From: Atlantibacter sp032062175
GTDB lineage: Bacteria > Pseudomonadota > Gammaproteobacteria > Enterobacterales > Enterobacteriaceae
Direction of reading: 5' to 3'
DNA length: 64,000 bases
NCBI RefSeq assembly: GCF_032062175.1
Contig: NZ_DAMBQK010000021.1
Location: 26,110-90,109 of the forward strand
This document shows, piece after piece, positions 53,950 through 61,435 of the stretch. The notes below the pieces were generated by a model that saw only the letters and a program-made list of their open reading frames with translations, did not search any database and had not been told where the DNA came from. Both the position numbers and the translations under genes were made by a program. Within the stretch, counting starts at the first letter, position 1. Each line of letters begins with the position of its first letter.

Positions 53950-55128
53950 ATGCAAAAACTCATTAACTCAGTGCAAAACTATGCCTGGGGTAGCCAAACT
54001 GCGCTGACGGAGCTATATGGCATCGCCAATCCTGAAAACCTGCCGATGGCAGAACTGTGGATGGGCGCGCACCCGAAAAGCAGTTCAAAGATTGAGGGCC
54101 AGGACGGCAATCTTCATGCATTGCGTGACGTGATTGATGCGGATAAGTCCACTCTGTTAGGCGACGCGGTGGCGCAACGCTTTGGCGAACTGCCGTTCCT
54201 GTTTAAGGTTCTGTGCGCTGACCAGCCGCTGTCGATTCAGGTCCACCCTAATAAGCAGGCATCGGAAGAAGGCTTCGCCAGGGAAAACGCGGCGGGTATT
54301 CCGCTGGACGCCCCGGTGCGTAACTACAAGGATCCCAACCACAAGCCGGAACTGGTGTTCGCGTTAACGCCCTTTTTAGCCATGAACGCGTTCCGCGAAT
54401 TTTCTGACATTATCGCCCTGCTGCAACCGGTCGCGGGCGCGCATACCGCTATCGCCCACTTCCTTGAAAAACCCTGTGAAGAGCGGTTAAGCCAACTGTT
54501 CGCCAGTTTGCTGAATATGGAAGGCGAGAAAAAATCCCGGGCGTTGGCGATCCTGAAAGCGGCGCTGAACAGCCAGCAAGGCGAACCCTGGCAGACTATC
54601 CGCGTGATTTCGGAATTTTACCCGGACGACAGCGGCCTGTTCTCGCCGCTGCTGCTGAATGTGGTGAAACTCAAGCCCGGCGAAGCCATGTTCCTGTTCG
54701 CAGAAACCCCGCACGCCTACTTAAAAGGCGTGGCGCTGGAAGTGATGGCCAACTCGGATAATGTGCTGCGTGCCGGTTTAACGCCGAAATACATCGACAT
54801 CCCGGAACTGGTGGCGAACGTGAAATTCGCCCCGCGCGCCGCCGATACTCTGCTGACCACGCCGACGCGCGATGGCAACACGCTGGACTTCCCAATCCCG
54901 GTTGATGATTTCGCCTTCTCGTTGCATGACCTGACCGCCGAGCCCTCTAACCTGAGCCAGCAAAGCGCCGCCATCCTGTTCTGTGTAGAAGGTGAAGCGA
55001 CGATCGACAAAGAGAGCCAGACGCTGACGCTTAAACCCGGCGAATCCGCTTTTATCAGCGCCGCCGACTCGCCTGTGGCTATTCACGGTGCAGGTCGTTT
55101 AGCGCGCGTTTATAATAAGCTCAACTAA
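53950..55128 (+). CDS. manA: Mannose-6-phosphate isomerase
   Basis: This 392-residue cupin-fold Zn enzyme interconverts mannose 6-phosphate and fructose 6-phosphate for mannose use and GDP-mannose supply. Zn-site residues lie in SIQVHPNKQASE (Gln and His near residues 97-99), KPELVFALTPF (Glu near 134) and ETPHAYLKG (His near 255). It is divergent from fumA and followed by its own terminator, as in E. coli. Confidence 0.96.
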   Translation: MQKLINSVQNYAWGSQTALTELYGIANPENLPMAELWMGAHPKSSSKIEGQDGNLHALRDVIDADKSTLLGDAVAQRFGELPFLFKVLCADQPLSIQVHPNKQASEEGFARENAAGIPLDAPVRNYKDPNHKPELVFALTPFLAMNAFREFSDIIALLQPVAGAHTAIAHFLEKPCEERLSQLFASLLNMEGEKKSRALAILKAALNSQQGEPWQTIRVISEFYPDDSGLFSPLLLNVVKLKPGEAMFLFAETPHAYLKGVALEVMANSDNVLRAGLTPKYIDIPELVANVKFAPRAADTLLTTPTRDGNTLDFPIPVDDFAFSLHDLTAEPSNLSQQSAAILFCVEGEATIDKESQTLTLKPGESAFISAADSPVAIHGAGRLARVYNKLN

Positions 55129-55185
55129 GTTACTGATCTTTTAGAAATGCATTGCTAAGCTTTATCCAGCATGTCATTCATCACG

Positions 55186-55220
55186 CCAGACGATGAGAAC
55201 CGTCTGGTTTTATTTTTTTA
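55186..55220 (+). terminator. Terminator after manA
   Basis: CCAGACG-N8-CGTCTGG is followed by TTTTATTTTTTT, 58 bp after the manA stop and just before the ydgA Shine-Dalgarno sequence. Confidence 0.82.
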
Positions 55221-55233
55221 GGGATAAACGATT

Positions 55234-56790
55234 ATGAAAAAATCTCTGGTTGCCGTAGGTGTGATTGTCGCACTGGGTGTGGTGTGGACCGGCGCGTCCT
55301 GGTACACCGGCAAACAACTTGAATCACGGATTGCAAACATGGTCGCTAACGCCAACAGCGAGCTGAAACGCAGCGCGCCGCAGGCAGGCGTGGAACTGGG
55401 CTATCAAAACTATCATCGTGGCGTGTTCTCCAGCCAGCTGCAACTGGTGGTTAAACCCATCGAAGGTGTCGAAAACCCGCTGCTTAAGCCGGGCCAGAAT
55501 GTGGTGTTTAATGAGGACGTGAGCCATGGTCCTTTCCCCCTCGCCCAGTTGAAAAAGCTCAATCTGATCCCGTCGATGGCGTCGGTTCGCACCACGCTGG
55601 TCAACAACGAGGCTTCTAAGCCGCTGTTCGATATGACCAAAGGACAGTCGGTATTCGATTCCCAGACCCGCGTAGGCTACAACGGCAGCACCGCCTCTGA
55701 GATCACCCTGGCGGCGCTGAACTACGAAAACGCGGAAGAGAAAGTGGCGTTCAGCGGCGGCACCTTTACTCTCGATGCCGATGGCGAAGGTAATGAAATC
55801 AGCCTGAAAGGCGATGCGCAAAGTGGCCTGGTCAGCGCGGTGAACGAGTACGGCCAGCGGGTGCAGATGACCTTCAACGGTCTGAAATCCGATGGTTCCA
55901 GCAAACTGACTGAATTTGACGAGCGCGTCGGCGCACAGAAATTGTCCGTTGAGAAATTTGCCGTGGCGGTGGAAGGCAAAGAGATGGCGGTGATCGATGG
56001 GCTGCATCTGGACGCGAAATCCGACGTCGGTCAGGACAAGAAAAAAATCGATAGCGAAATAAACTATGTGATGGACGCGCTTAAGGTTCAAAACCAGAAC
56101 CTGGGCAGCGGCAAACTCACCGTTAAAATCGGCGGCATTGACGGCCAGGCGTGGCATCAGTTCAGCCAGCAATATAACGGCCAAATCCAGGGTCTGTTGA
56201 CCGATCCTGCCGTTAAGGACAACCCTGCGCTTTATCAGCAGAAGGCGTTAGAAATCCTGATGGCGAACGTCCCGTTGCTGCTCAAAGGCGACCCGGTGGT
56301 TACCGTGGCCCCGCTGAGCTGGAAAAACGATAAGGGCGAGAGTTCCTTCAACCTGTCGCTGTTCCTGAAAGATCCGTCGGCCAATACCACACCAGCCACC
56401 ACGCCGGAACAGCAACTCGACCGTTTGGTGAAATCGCTGGATAGCAAGCTGGTGATCCCGGTGGATATGGCAACCGAATTTATGACCCAGATTGCCCGCC
56501 TGGAAGGGTATCAGGAAGATCAGGCTGAGAAGCTGGCGTCCCAGCAAGTGAAAGGCCTGGCGGCGATGGGACAGATGTTCCGTATCACCTCGATGGAAGA
56601 CAATAATATTGTCTCCAGCCTGCAATACGGTAACGGCCAGGTTACGCTGAACGGGCAAAAAATGCCGCTGGCGGACTTTGTCGGCATGTTCGGCTTAGCG
56701 GGTAATGCCGTACCGGTACCCGTTCCGGTTCCGGTGCCCGTCCCGGTCCCTGCCCCGGCGACACCGCCTGCGGCCGTACCGCAGCAGTAA
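55234..56790 (+). CDS. ydgA: DUF945 envelope protein YdgA with C-terminal Pro-Val repeat
   Basis: This 518-residue DUF945 protein has an N-terminal hydrophobic segment (residues 4-22) that anchors it in the inner membrane with the bulk in the periplasm. It is similar over its length to E. coli YdgA, whose role is poorly defined. The C terminus has a PV repeat of about 14 residues (PVPVPVPVPVPVP), then a Pro/Ala tail; E. coli YdgA has 502 residues. The repeat is encoded by degenerate codons, so it is not a simple slipped tract. Confidence 0.9.
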   Translation: MKKSLVAVGVIVALGVVWTGASWYTGKQLESRIANMVANANSELKRSAPQAGVELGYQNYHRGVFSSQLQLVVKPIEGVENPLLKPGQNVVFNEDVSHGPFPLAQLKKLNLIPSMASVRTTLVNNEASKPLFDMTKGQSVFDSQTRVGYNGSTASEITLAALNYENAEEKVAFSGGTFTLDADGEGNEISLKGDAQSGLVSAVNEYGQRVQMTFNGLKSDGSSKLTEFDERVGAQKLSVEKFAVAVEGKEMAVIDGLHLDAKSDVGQDKKKIDSEINYVMDALKVQNQNLGSGKLTVKIGGIDGQAWHQFSQQYNGQIQGLLTDPAVKDNPALYQQKALEILMANVPLLLKGDPVVTVAPLSWKNDKGESSFNLSLFLKDPSANTTPATTPEQQLDRLVKSLDSKLVIPVDMATEFMTQIARLEGYQEDQAEKLASQQVKGLAAMGQMFRITSMEDNNIVSSLQYGNGQVTLNGQKMPLADFVGMFGLAGNAVPVPVPVPVPVPVPAPATPPAAVPQQ

Positions 56791-56841
56791 CTGCACAAAT
56801 GATGGGGGCCGATAAGTAGTTGAACTGTTCGGTTATCATGC

Positions 56842-56876
56842 AAAAATCCGTAATTTCGATGAAATTACGGATTTTT
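56842..56876. terminator. Bidirectional terminator between ydgA and the Hcp island
   Basis: A long stem, AAATCCGTAATTTC-GAT-GAAATTACGGATTT, has T-runs on both strands. It can end ydgA on the plus strand and the hcp operon on the minus strand. Confidence 0.85.
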
Positions 56877-56901
56877 AGCTTTAGCGCATGAAACATTCAC
56901 T

Positions 56902-57381
56902 TTACCCTATCGCACGATCGTTCCACGAATCCTTGTAAATAATATTTCCATCCATATATTTCCATGTAATTATTTCATAGCGAAATTCCAGGTCTTCAAG
57001 GTGTGTACTGCTCATTCCGCGTGGGTGCAAATTTGGGGTAATTGCAGTGATTTTGCCGTTTTCCAGGATAATATTAAAATATTCAACCTCTACCCCTGCA
57101 TCGTTAATATGATACATTTTTAATGTCGCTGACTTTAGTGTTCGCCCCTCGCAGAGGGCACGAAACAGTAAAGGCGTCGTTTTATCAAACTCCTTCTGTG
57201 CTTTTATTGGTGTATGAAGTCTGGTTCCTGTTTGTTTTCCTGTGTTATGATCTGTAGGTAACCATACATGATGATTAACAGAGCGTAATTCAATAGAGCC
57301 AAGGCGAGTTGGCATCAAACAGGAACCTATAATGGGCGAGCCATTTTCATCGGTTAACCATAGGTATGCTGGACATGACAT
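56902..57381 (-). CDS. hcp: Orphan Hcp, type VI secretion tube protein/effector carrier
   Basis: This 159-residue Hcp-family protein reads through the full beta-barrel: YLWLTDENGSPIIGSC at the N terminus, WLPTDHNTGKQTGTRLHTPI near residue 40, LKSATLKMYHINDAGVEVEYF near 85, and FRYEIITWKYMDGNIIYKDSWND at the C terminus. Hcp hexamers form the T6SS inner tube and chaperone small effectors. No other T6SS genes are in the window, so this is an orphan copy that would serve a system encoded elsewhere. It lies downstream of the two unknown genes on the same strand and in AT-rich DNA. Confidence 0.9.
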   Translation of the reverse strand: MSCPAYLWLTDENGSPIIGSCLMPTRLGSIELRSVNHHVWLPTDHNTGKQTGTRLHTPIKAQKEFDKTTPLLFRALCEGRTLKSATLKMYHINDAGVEVEYFNIILENGKITAITPNLHPRGMSSTHLEDLEFRYEIITWKYMDGNIIYKDSWNDRAIG

Positions 57382-57398
57382 ATTTTATAAGCCTCTAG

Positions 57399-57545
57399 TT
57401 ACTTCCTATATTTAAACCAAAGAAAAACATGAACAATAATAATAAATAAAATAAACAACCCCGTGAGGTTAATTGCAATGTCAGGGAGGAATACAACAGC
57501 CAGCATAGCAAAAATAACAACTAACAATATTACTACCCCCCCCAT
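57399..57545 (-). CDS. Small two-helix membrane protein, frame interrupted near an 8-G tract
   Basis: A 48-residue reading frame from the ATG at 57545 has two hydrophobic segments (VVILLVVIFAMLAVVFL and GLFILFIIIVHVFLW) and a basic tail FKYRK. A better start with Shine-Dalgarno AAGGTG lies at 57592, 5 bp after the upstream gene (MGFFKKWLK...), but that frame stops directly after the G8 run at 57536-57543. With nine Gs the two would join into a 64-residue protein. Candidate immunity protein for the upstream gene product; this is inference from size and order. Confidence 0.55.
   Translation of the reverse strand: MGGVVILLVVIFAMLAVVFLPDIAINLTGLFILFIIIVHVFLWFKYRK
57536..57543 (-). repeat. Eight-G homopolymer in the small membrane gene
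   Basis: Eight consecutive C on the plus strand (G in the coding strand). Length eight puts a TAG in the frame opened at 57592; nine would continue into the hydrophobic frame ending at 57399. Confidence 0.9.
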
Positions 57546-57596
57546 AAGAAAAGCATGACTTCTTCTTTTAACCACTTTTTAAAAAAGCCCATAGAA

Positions 57597-58322
57597 TCAC
57601 CTTGTCAGCTTAACAATTAAATCAACAAGTTCGTCATCCGATATCAACATCGGATTTAGATACGGACTTCTTGTAATAATGGGTTCAATAAGAAAATACA
57701 TCATTTCAAGATTGTGCTCATACAAAGCGCTATAATAAAATGCATTAAATTTATACAAATTGTTCGCACTATCTGCAGCCTCCTGAACTAAACCATACAT
57801 GTTTAAAGCAATGGCTACCGAGGTTACCCCCCCCCCCTTCAAAACAGTTGTTCTTGCGCAACTGATACGCCCATTTACAATGGTGTTAAAACTATAACTT
57901 TGACAAATCATAGTCGCAACAGTGCCAATGAGTAATCTATTAGTCAATCCTGCTGAAGAGATATGAACACCAGCGCCAACGAGTTTTCTAATGATGTTTT
58001 GAACTCGCCCTTCCTTTTTATTCTTAAAGTGTATTTCTATATATATTCGTACCATTTCAAAAATAACATTTCGATCCTTTACTAACTGGACAAGGCCAGC
58101 AATAAACCTTATGTCTTCTTGCTTGAGTCTGGAACAGACATCCTGATAATTATCCATAAAACAAGAGAAATAATATGACGCACGAGTCAATCCATTCTCC
58201 ATTTGATTGAGTGTGTTAATAAAGTTATCTCTTACTCCTCTTAGTGCATCTTCTAATTTAAGTGCCAGAATTTTTTCAGCTTCTATAGACGTAATCAATG
58301 ATTCGCTATAATACATAACCAA
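57597..58322 (-). CDS. Unknown protein with central hydrophobic/glycine region, possible T6SS effector; carries an 11-G tract
   Basis: I do not recognise this 241-residue protein. The N-terminal 120 residues are helical and charged. Two moderately hydrophobic, Gly/Ala-rich stretches follow (GLTNRLLIGTVATMICQSYS near residue 125 and GVTSVAIALNMYGLV near 165), then a helical tail. No signal peptide is seen. It leads a three-gene unit with a two-helix membrane protein and an Hcp, so a membrane-acting effector delivered by Hcp is a reasonable guess. The G11 tract at about residue 162 is in frame as given; G10 would create a stop at once and G12 soon after. Confidence 0.65.
   Translation of the reverse strand: MVMYYSESLITSIEAEKILALKLEDALRGVRDNFINTLNQMENGLTRASYYFSCFMDNYQDVCSRLKQEDIRFIAGLVQLVKDRNVIFEMVRIYIEIHFKNKKEGRVQNIIRKLVGAGVHISSAGLTNRLLIGTVATMICQSYSFNTIVNGRISCARTTVLKGGGVTSVAIALNMYGLVQEAADSANNLYKFNAFYYSALYEHNLEMMYFLIEPIITRSPYLNPMLISDDELVDLIVKLTR
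57827..57837 (-). repeat. Eleven-G homopolymer in the unknown Hcp-linked gene
   Basis: Eleven consecutive C on the plus strand, coding for Lys-Gly-Gly-Gly-Val on the minus strand. It is by far the longest G/C homopolymer I see in the window and is of a length known to slip in phase-variable genes. Confidence 0.92.
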
Positions 58323-58461
58323 ATCCTTTTTTGATAATCCTTCATGTACAAACTAAGAATAACAGGTTATCTTCACTAGCGATTTTTTCATAAAAAAATG
58401 GCTTTTTCTTTTTAATGGCTCACAGATTTAAGTGAGATAAATATGTGTTTATAATTAAACT

Positions 58462-58585
58462 ATACAGGTCAAGGTAATTAAGATGACTTCTGTTAGCTCC
58501 TGCCGGGATCCTAAGTTGATTAGCTGCTGACAGTCATCGGAAAATATCAAAAGCCAGCAGGTTACCTTACCTGCTGGCTTTTTTA
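58462..58585 (+). ncRNA. Candidate small RNA before malI
   Basis: A perfect -10 hexamer TATAAT at 58450-58455, with no good -35, is followed by about 120 bases without an ORF that end in a strong hairpin and T-run on the plus strand. No plus-strand gene needs that terminator. I do not recognise the RNA; it may simply be the malI terminator acting in both directions. Confidence 0.3.
58550..58585. terminator. Strong hairpin between the Hcp island and malI
   Basis: AAAAGCCAGCAGGT / ACCTGCTGGCTTTTTT forms a stem of at least 12 bp with T6 on the plus strand and TTTT on the minus strand, 19 bp beyond the malI stop. It can terminate malI. Confidence 0.82.
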
Positions 58586-58603
58586 CCGAGCACGCAGCTC
58601 ACT

Positions 58604-59632
58604 TTATTTACGTTTAATCAGCCTTCCTGCCAGAACACGGTGCCGTTGTACTTCATCACTGTGTTCAATCCGTTGCGCCATACGCTCCGCGACTTCATGC
58701 CCCATCTCCTGGGCCGGAAGCGTCATCCAGGTCACCGGAATATCTTCCAGCTTATCGTCCGATAATTCGGTAAACGCCCCGAGTGCCACGCTGCGATCGA
58801 AATAGCTTTCCAGCCCGGATTCGCCGCTTTGCAGGCCCGCCCGCATCAGGCCGAACCAGGCACCCAGCGCGATGGTACTGTTATGGCAAATCACAGCGCT
58901 GATAGTGGGATTGTGGCGCAGCAGCGCAGTGATGGCCTCCGCCGCCTGCTTCTGGCTGTTTTCACACTCCACCACCCATTCGCTGTGAAAAGGCAATCCG
59001 TATTGCAGCAGGGTGGCGCAATACCCTCCGAGCCGTTCGGCGCGGGTGAGCGAGCCGCTGTTCCCCCCCAGCCAGGCGATACGCTGATGCCCCTGCTTGA
59101 TCAGATGCTCGGTGAGCATTTGCGCGGCCTGGAGATTGTCGGGGCGCAGCGTGTCGGCTTCATCGAGATAGCTGGCGCGCGAGGCGAAGACCAGCGGGAT
59201 GTCTTTTTGCTGCGCCTTTTCGCGCAATTCTGCACCCATTCCGGCTGCGCCTGCGATGATCACCCCGTCCACGCCCTGATTCAGTAACGTTTCAAAGCAG
59301 TGCAGCATCTGCTGGCCGTCGCGCCCGCTCTGGCTGAGCAGCAGCATGCGGCCCTGGCGTTCGAGGGCATCGGTCAGCCCGGCAATCAGTTGCGCATAGA
59401 ACGGATGGCAGACGTCCCGGGCAATCAGGCCAATCACCCCGCTTTGCCCGCCGCGCAGGGCCGAGGCTTGCCGGTTGCGTACAAACCCTAATTTCTCCAC
59501 GGCCTCGTTGACCCGCTGCCCGGTCGCCGCCGAGATGCGGCCTTTGCCGCTGAGAACCAGAGAAACGGTGCTAACCGAGACGCCTGCCGCCAGCGCCACG
59601 TCGTTAATGGTAATTTTCTTTTCCTGCGTCAT
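58604..59632 (-). CDS. malI: LacI-family repressor MalI
   Basis: This 342-residue repressor has the helix-turn-helix ITINDVALAAGVSVSTVSLVL and a minor-groove hinge near residue 55-60, then a periplasmic-binding-like effector domain. It matches E. coli MalI and is divergent from malXY with two perfect copies of its operator between them. MalI represses malX and malY and its own gene; the natural inducer is unknown. Confidence 0.94.
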   Translation of the reverse strand: MTQEKKITINDVALAAGVSVSTVSLVLSGKGRISAATGQRVNEAVEKLGFVRNRQASALRGGQSGVIGLIARDVCHPFYAQLIAGLTDALERQGRMLLLSQSGRDGQQMLHCFETLLNQGVDGVIIAGAAGMGAELREKAQQKDIPLVFASRASYLDEADTLRPDNLQAAQMLTEHLIKQGHQRIAWLGGNSGSLTRAERLGGYCATLLQYGLPFHSEWVVECENSQKQAAEAITALLRHNPTISAVICHNSTIALGAWFGLMRAGLQSGESGLESYFDRSVALGAFTELSDDKLEDIPVTWMTLPAQEMGHEVAERMAQRIEHSDEVQRHRVLAGRLIKRK

Positions 59633-59655
59633 CCGGCAGGCGCTCCTGAACAGTC

Positions 59656-59671
59656 GATAAAACGTTTTATC
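59656..59671. promoter_or_regulatory. MalI operator 1 (malI side)
   Basis: GATAAAACGTTTTATC, a perfect 16-bp palindrome with a central CG, lies 24 bp before the malI start. It is identical to the site at 59734 and to the known E. coli MalI box. Confidence 0.93.
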
Positions 59672-59733
59672 AATATCGGAATATTATAAATATTTCCCGA
59701 TAAGAAATTGTGACTGGCTGCTCATTAAAATTT

Positions 59734-59749
59734 GATAAAACGTTTTATC
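59734..59749. promoter_or_regulatory. MalI operator 2 (malX side)
   Basis: Second perfect copy of GATAAAACGTTTTATC, 44 bp before malX. Centre-to-centre distance to operator 1 is 78 bp, which would allow a short repression loop or independent repression of the two promoters. Confidence 0.93.
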
Positions 59750-59793
59750 TTGCGCTGCATCATCAAAACCCTGGCGTTTAACAAGGAGCCGCT

Positions 59794-61386
59794 ATGGCGA
59801 CATCAGCCACCCCAAAAATTACCCTGTGGGAATTCTTTCAACAGTTGGGCAAGACGTTTATGTTGCCCGTCGCCCTGCTTTCGTTTTGCGGCATTATGCT
59901 GGGGATCGGCAGTTCCCTGAGTAGCCACGATGTCACCACGCTGATCCCGTTCCTGGGTAATCCGGTTTTACAATCCATTTTTGTGTGGATGAGCAAAATC
60001 GGGTCTTTTGCGTTTAGCTTCCTGCCAGTGATGTTTTGTATCGCTATTCCGTTAGGGCTGGCGCGCGAAAACAAAGGCGTTGCCGCCTTCGCTGGTTTCG
60101 TCGGCTTTGCGGTAATGAACCTGGCGGTGAACTTTTGGCTGACGGCGAAAGGCATTCTGCCCACCAGCGATCCGGCGATCCTGAAGGCCAATAATATTCA
60201 GAGCATCCTCGGCATTCAGTCTATCGACACCGGGATTCTGGGCGCGGTCATCGCCGGGGTCATTGTCTGGCTGCTGCACGAGCGTTTTCATAGCGTGCGT
60301 CTGCCGGATGCGCTGGCCTTTTTCGGCGGCACCCGCTTTGTGCCGATCGTGACCACCTTTGTGATGGGCCTGGTCGGCCTGGTTGTGCCGTTGATTTGGC
60401 CGTTCTTCGCCATGGGAATTAACGGGCTGGGCCATATTATCAACAGCGCCGGGGATTTCGGCCCGATGCTGTTCGGCACCGGCGAGCGCCTGCTGCTGCC
60501 GTTCGGCTTGCAGCACATTCTGGTGGCGTTGATTCGCTTTACCGATGCCGGCGGCACCATGGACGTCTGCGGCCATACAGTGAGCGGCGCGCTGACGATT
60601 TTCCAGGCGCAGTTGAGCTGCCCGGAAACGCACGGTTTCTCGGAGAGCGCGACCCGCTTCCTGTCCCAGGGTAAAATGCCGGCGTTTTTAGGCGGATTAC
60701 CAGGTGCAGCACTGGCGATGTATCATTGCGCGCGCCCGGAAAACCGCCACAAAATTAAAGGACTGCTGATTTCCGGCGTGATTGCCTGTGTTGTTGGCGG
60801 TACCACCGAACCGCTGGAATTCCTGTTCCTGTTTGTTGCCCCGCTGCTGTACTTAATCCACGCGCTGCTGACTGGTCTGGGCTTTACCCTGATGGCGGTG
60901 CTGGGGGTAACTATCGGCAATACCGACGGTAACGTTATCGACTTTGTGGTGTTTGGCATTCTGCATGGCCTGTCCACCAAATGGTATATGGTACCGGTGG
61001 TGGCTGCCGTGTGGTTCGTGGCCTATTACGCGATTTTCCGCTTCGCCATCACCCGCTGGAATATCAACACGCCGGGCCGCGATATTGAAACCGCTAACGT
61101 GCAGGAAAAAATGCAGGCCGGCGCGCCGGGGAAATCGGGCTATAACGTACCGGCCATTCTGGCGGCGCTGGGCGGCGCGGATAATATTGTCTCCCTCGAC
61201 AACTGTATTACCCGCCTGCGCCTGTCGGTGAAAGATATGTCACTGGTGGATACCGAGGCGCTAAAAGCCAACCGCGCTATTGGCGTGGTAAAACTTAATC
61301 AGCATAATTTACAGGTCGTTATTGGTACGCAGGTCCAGTCCGTGAAAGATGAGATGGCCGGCCTGATGAATATGGTCGAAGCATAA
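59794..61386 (+). CDS. malX: PTS EIICB component MalX
   Basis: This 530-residue PTS permease of the glucose/maltose family has an EIIC domain of about ten helices (residues 1-420). It ends in an EIIB domain with the phospho-acceptor Cys471 in SLDNCITRLRLSV. No EIIA domain is present, so it must borrow one (EIIA-Glc in E. coli). It can take up glucose and maltose by this route; the physiological substrate is not settled. Under MalI control with malY. Confidence 0.94.
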   Translation: MATSATPKITLWEFFQQLGKTFMLPVALLSFCGIMLGIGSSLSSHDVTTLIPFLGNPVLQSIFVWMSKIGSFAFSFLPVMFCIAIPLGLARENKGVAAFAGFVGFAVMNLAVNFWLTAKGILPTSDPAILKANNIQSILGIQSIDTGILGAVIAGVIVWLLHERFHSVRLPDALAFFGGTRFVPIVTTFVMGLVGLVVPLIWPFFAMGINGLGHIINSAGDFGPMLFGTGERLLLPFGLQHILVALIRFTDAGGTMDVCGHTVSGALTIFQAQLSCPETHGFSESATRFLSQGKMPAFLGGLPGAALAMYHCARPENRHKIKGLLISGVIACVVGGTTEPLEFLFLFVAPLLYLIHALLTGLGFTLMAVLGVTIGNTDGNVIDFVVFGILHGLSTKWYMVPVVAAVWFVAYYAIFRFAITRWNINTPGRDIETANVQEKMQAGAPGKSGYNVPAILAALGGADNIVSLDNCITRLRLSVKDMSLVDTEALKANRAIGVVKLNQHNLQVVIGTQVQSVKDEMAGLMNMVEA

Positions 61387-61391
61387 CGTGA

Positions 61392-61420
61392 AATGCCCTT
61401 TCGCTGCGCGAAGGGGCATT
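61392..61420 (+). other. Stem-loop in the malX-malY gap
   Basis: AATGCCCTTTCG-CTGCG-CGAAGGGGCATT forms a 12-bp stem with one G-T pair. No T-run follows and malY starts 15 bp later, so it is more likely an RNA-processing or partial-attenuation hairpin than a terminator. Confidence 0.6.
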
Positions 61421-61435
61421 GCCAGAGGAAGGACT

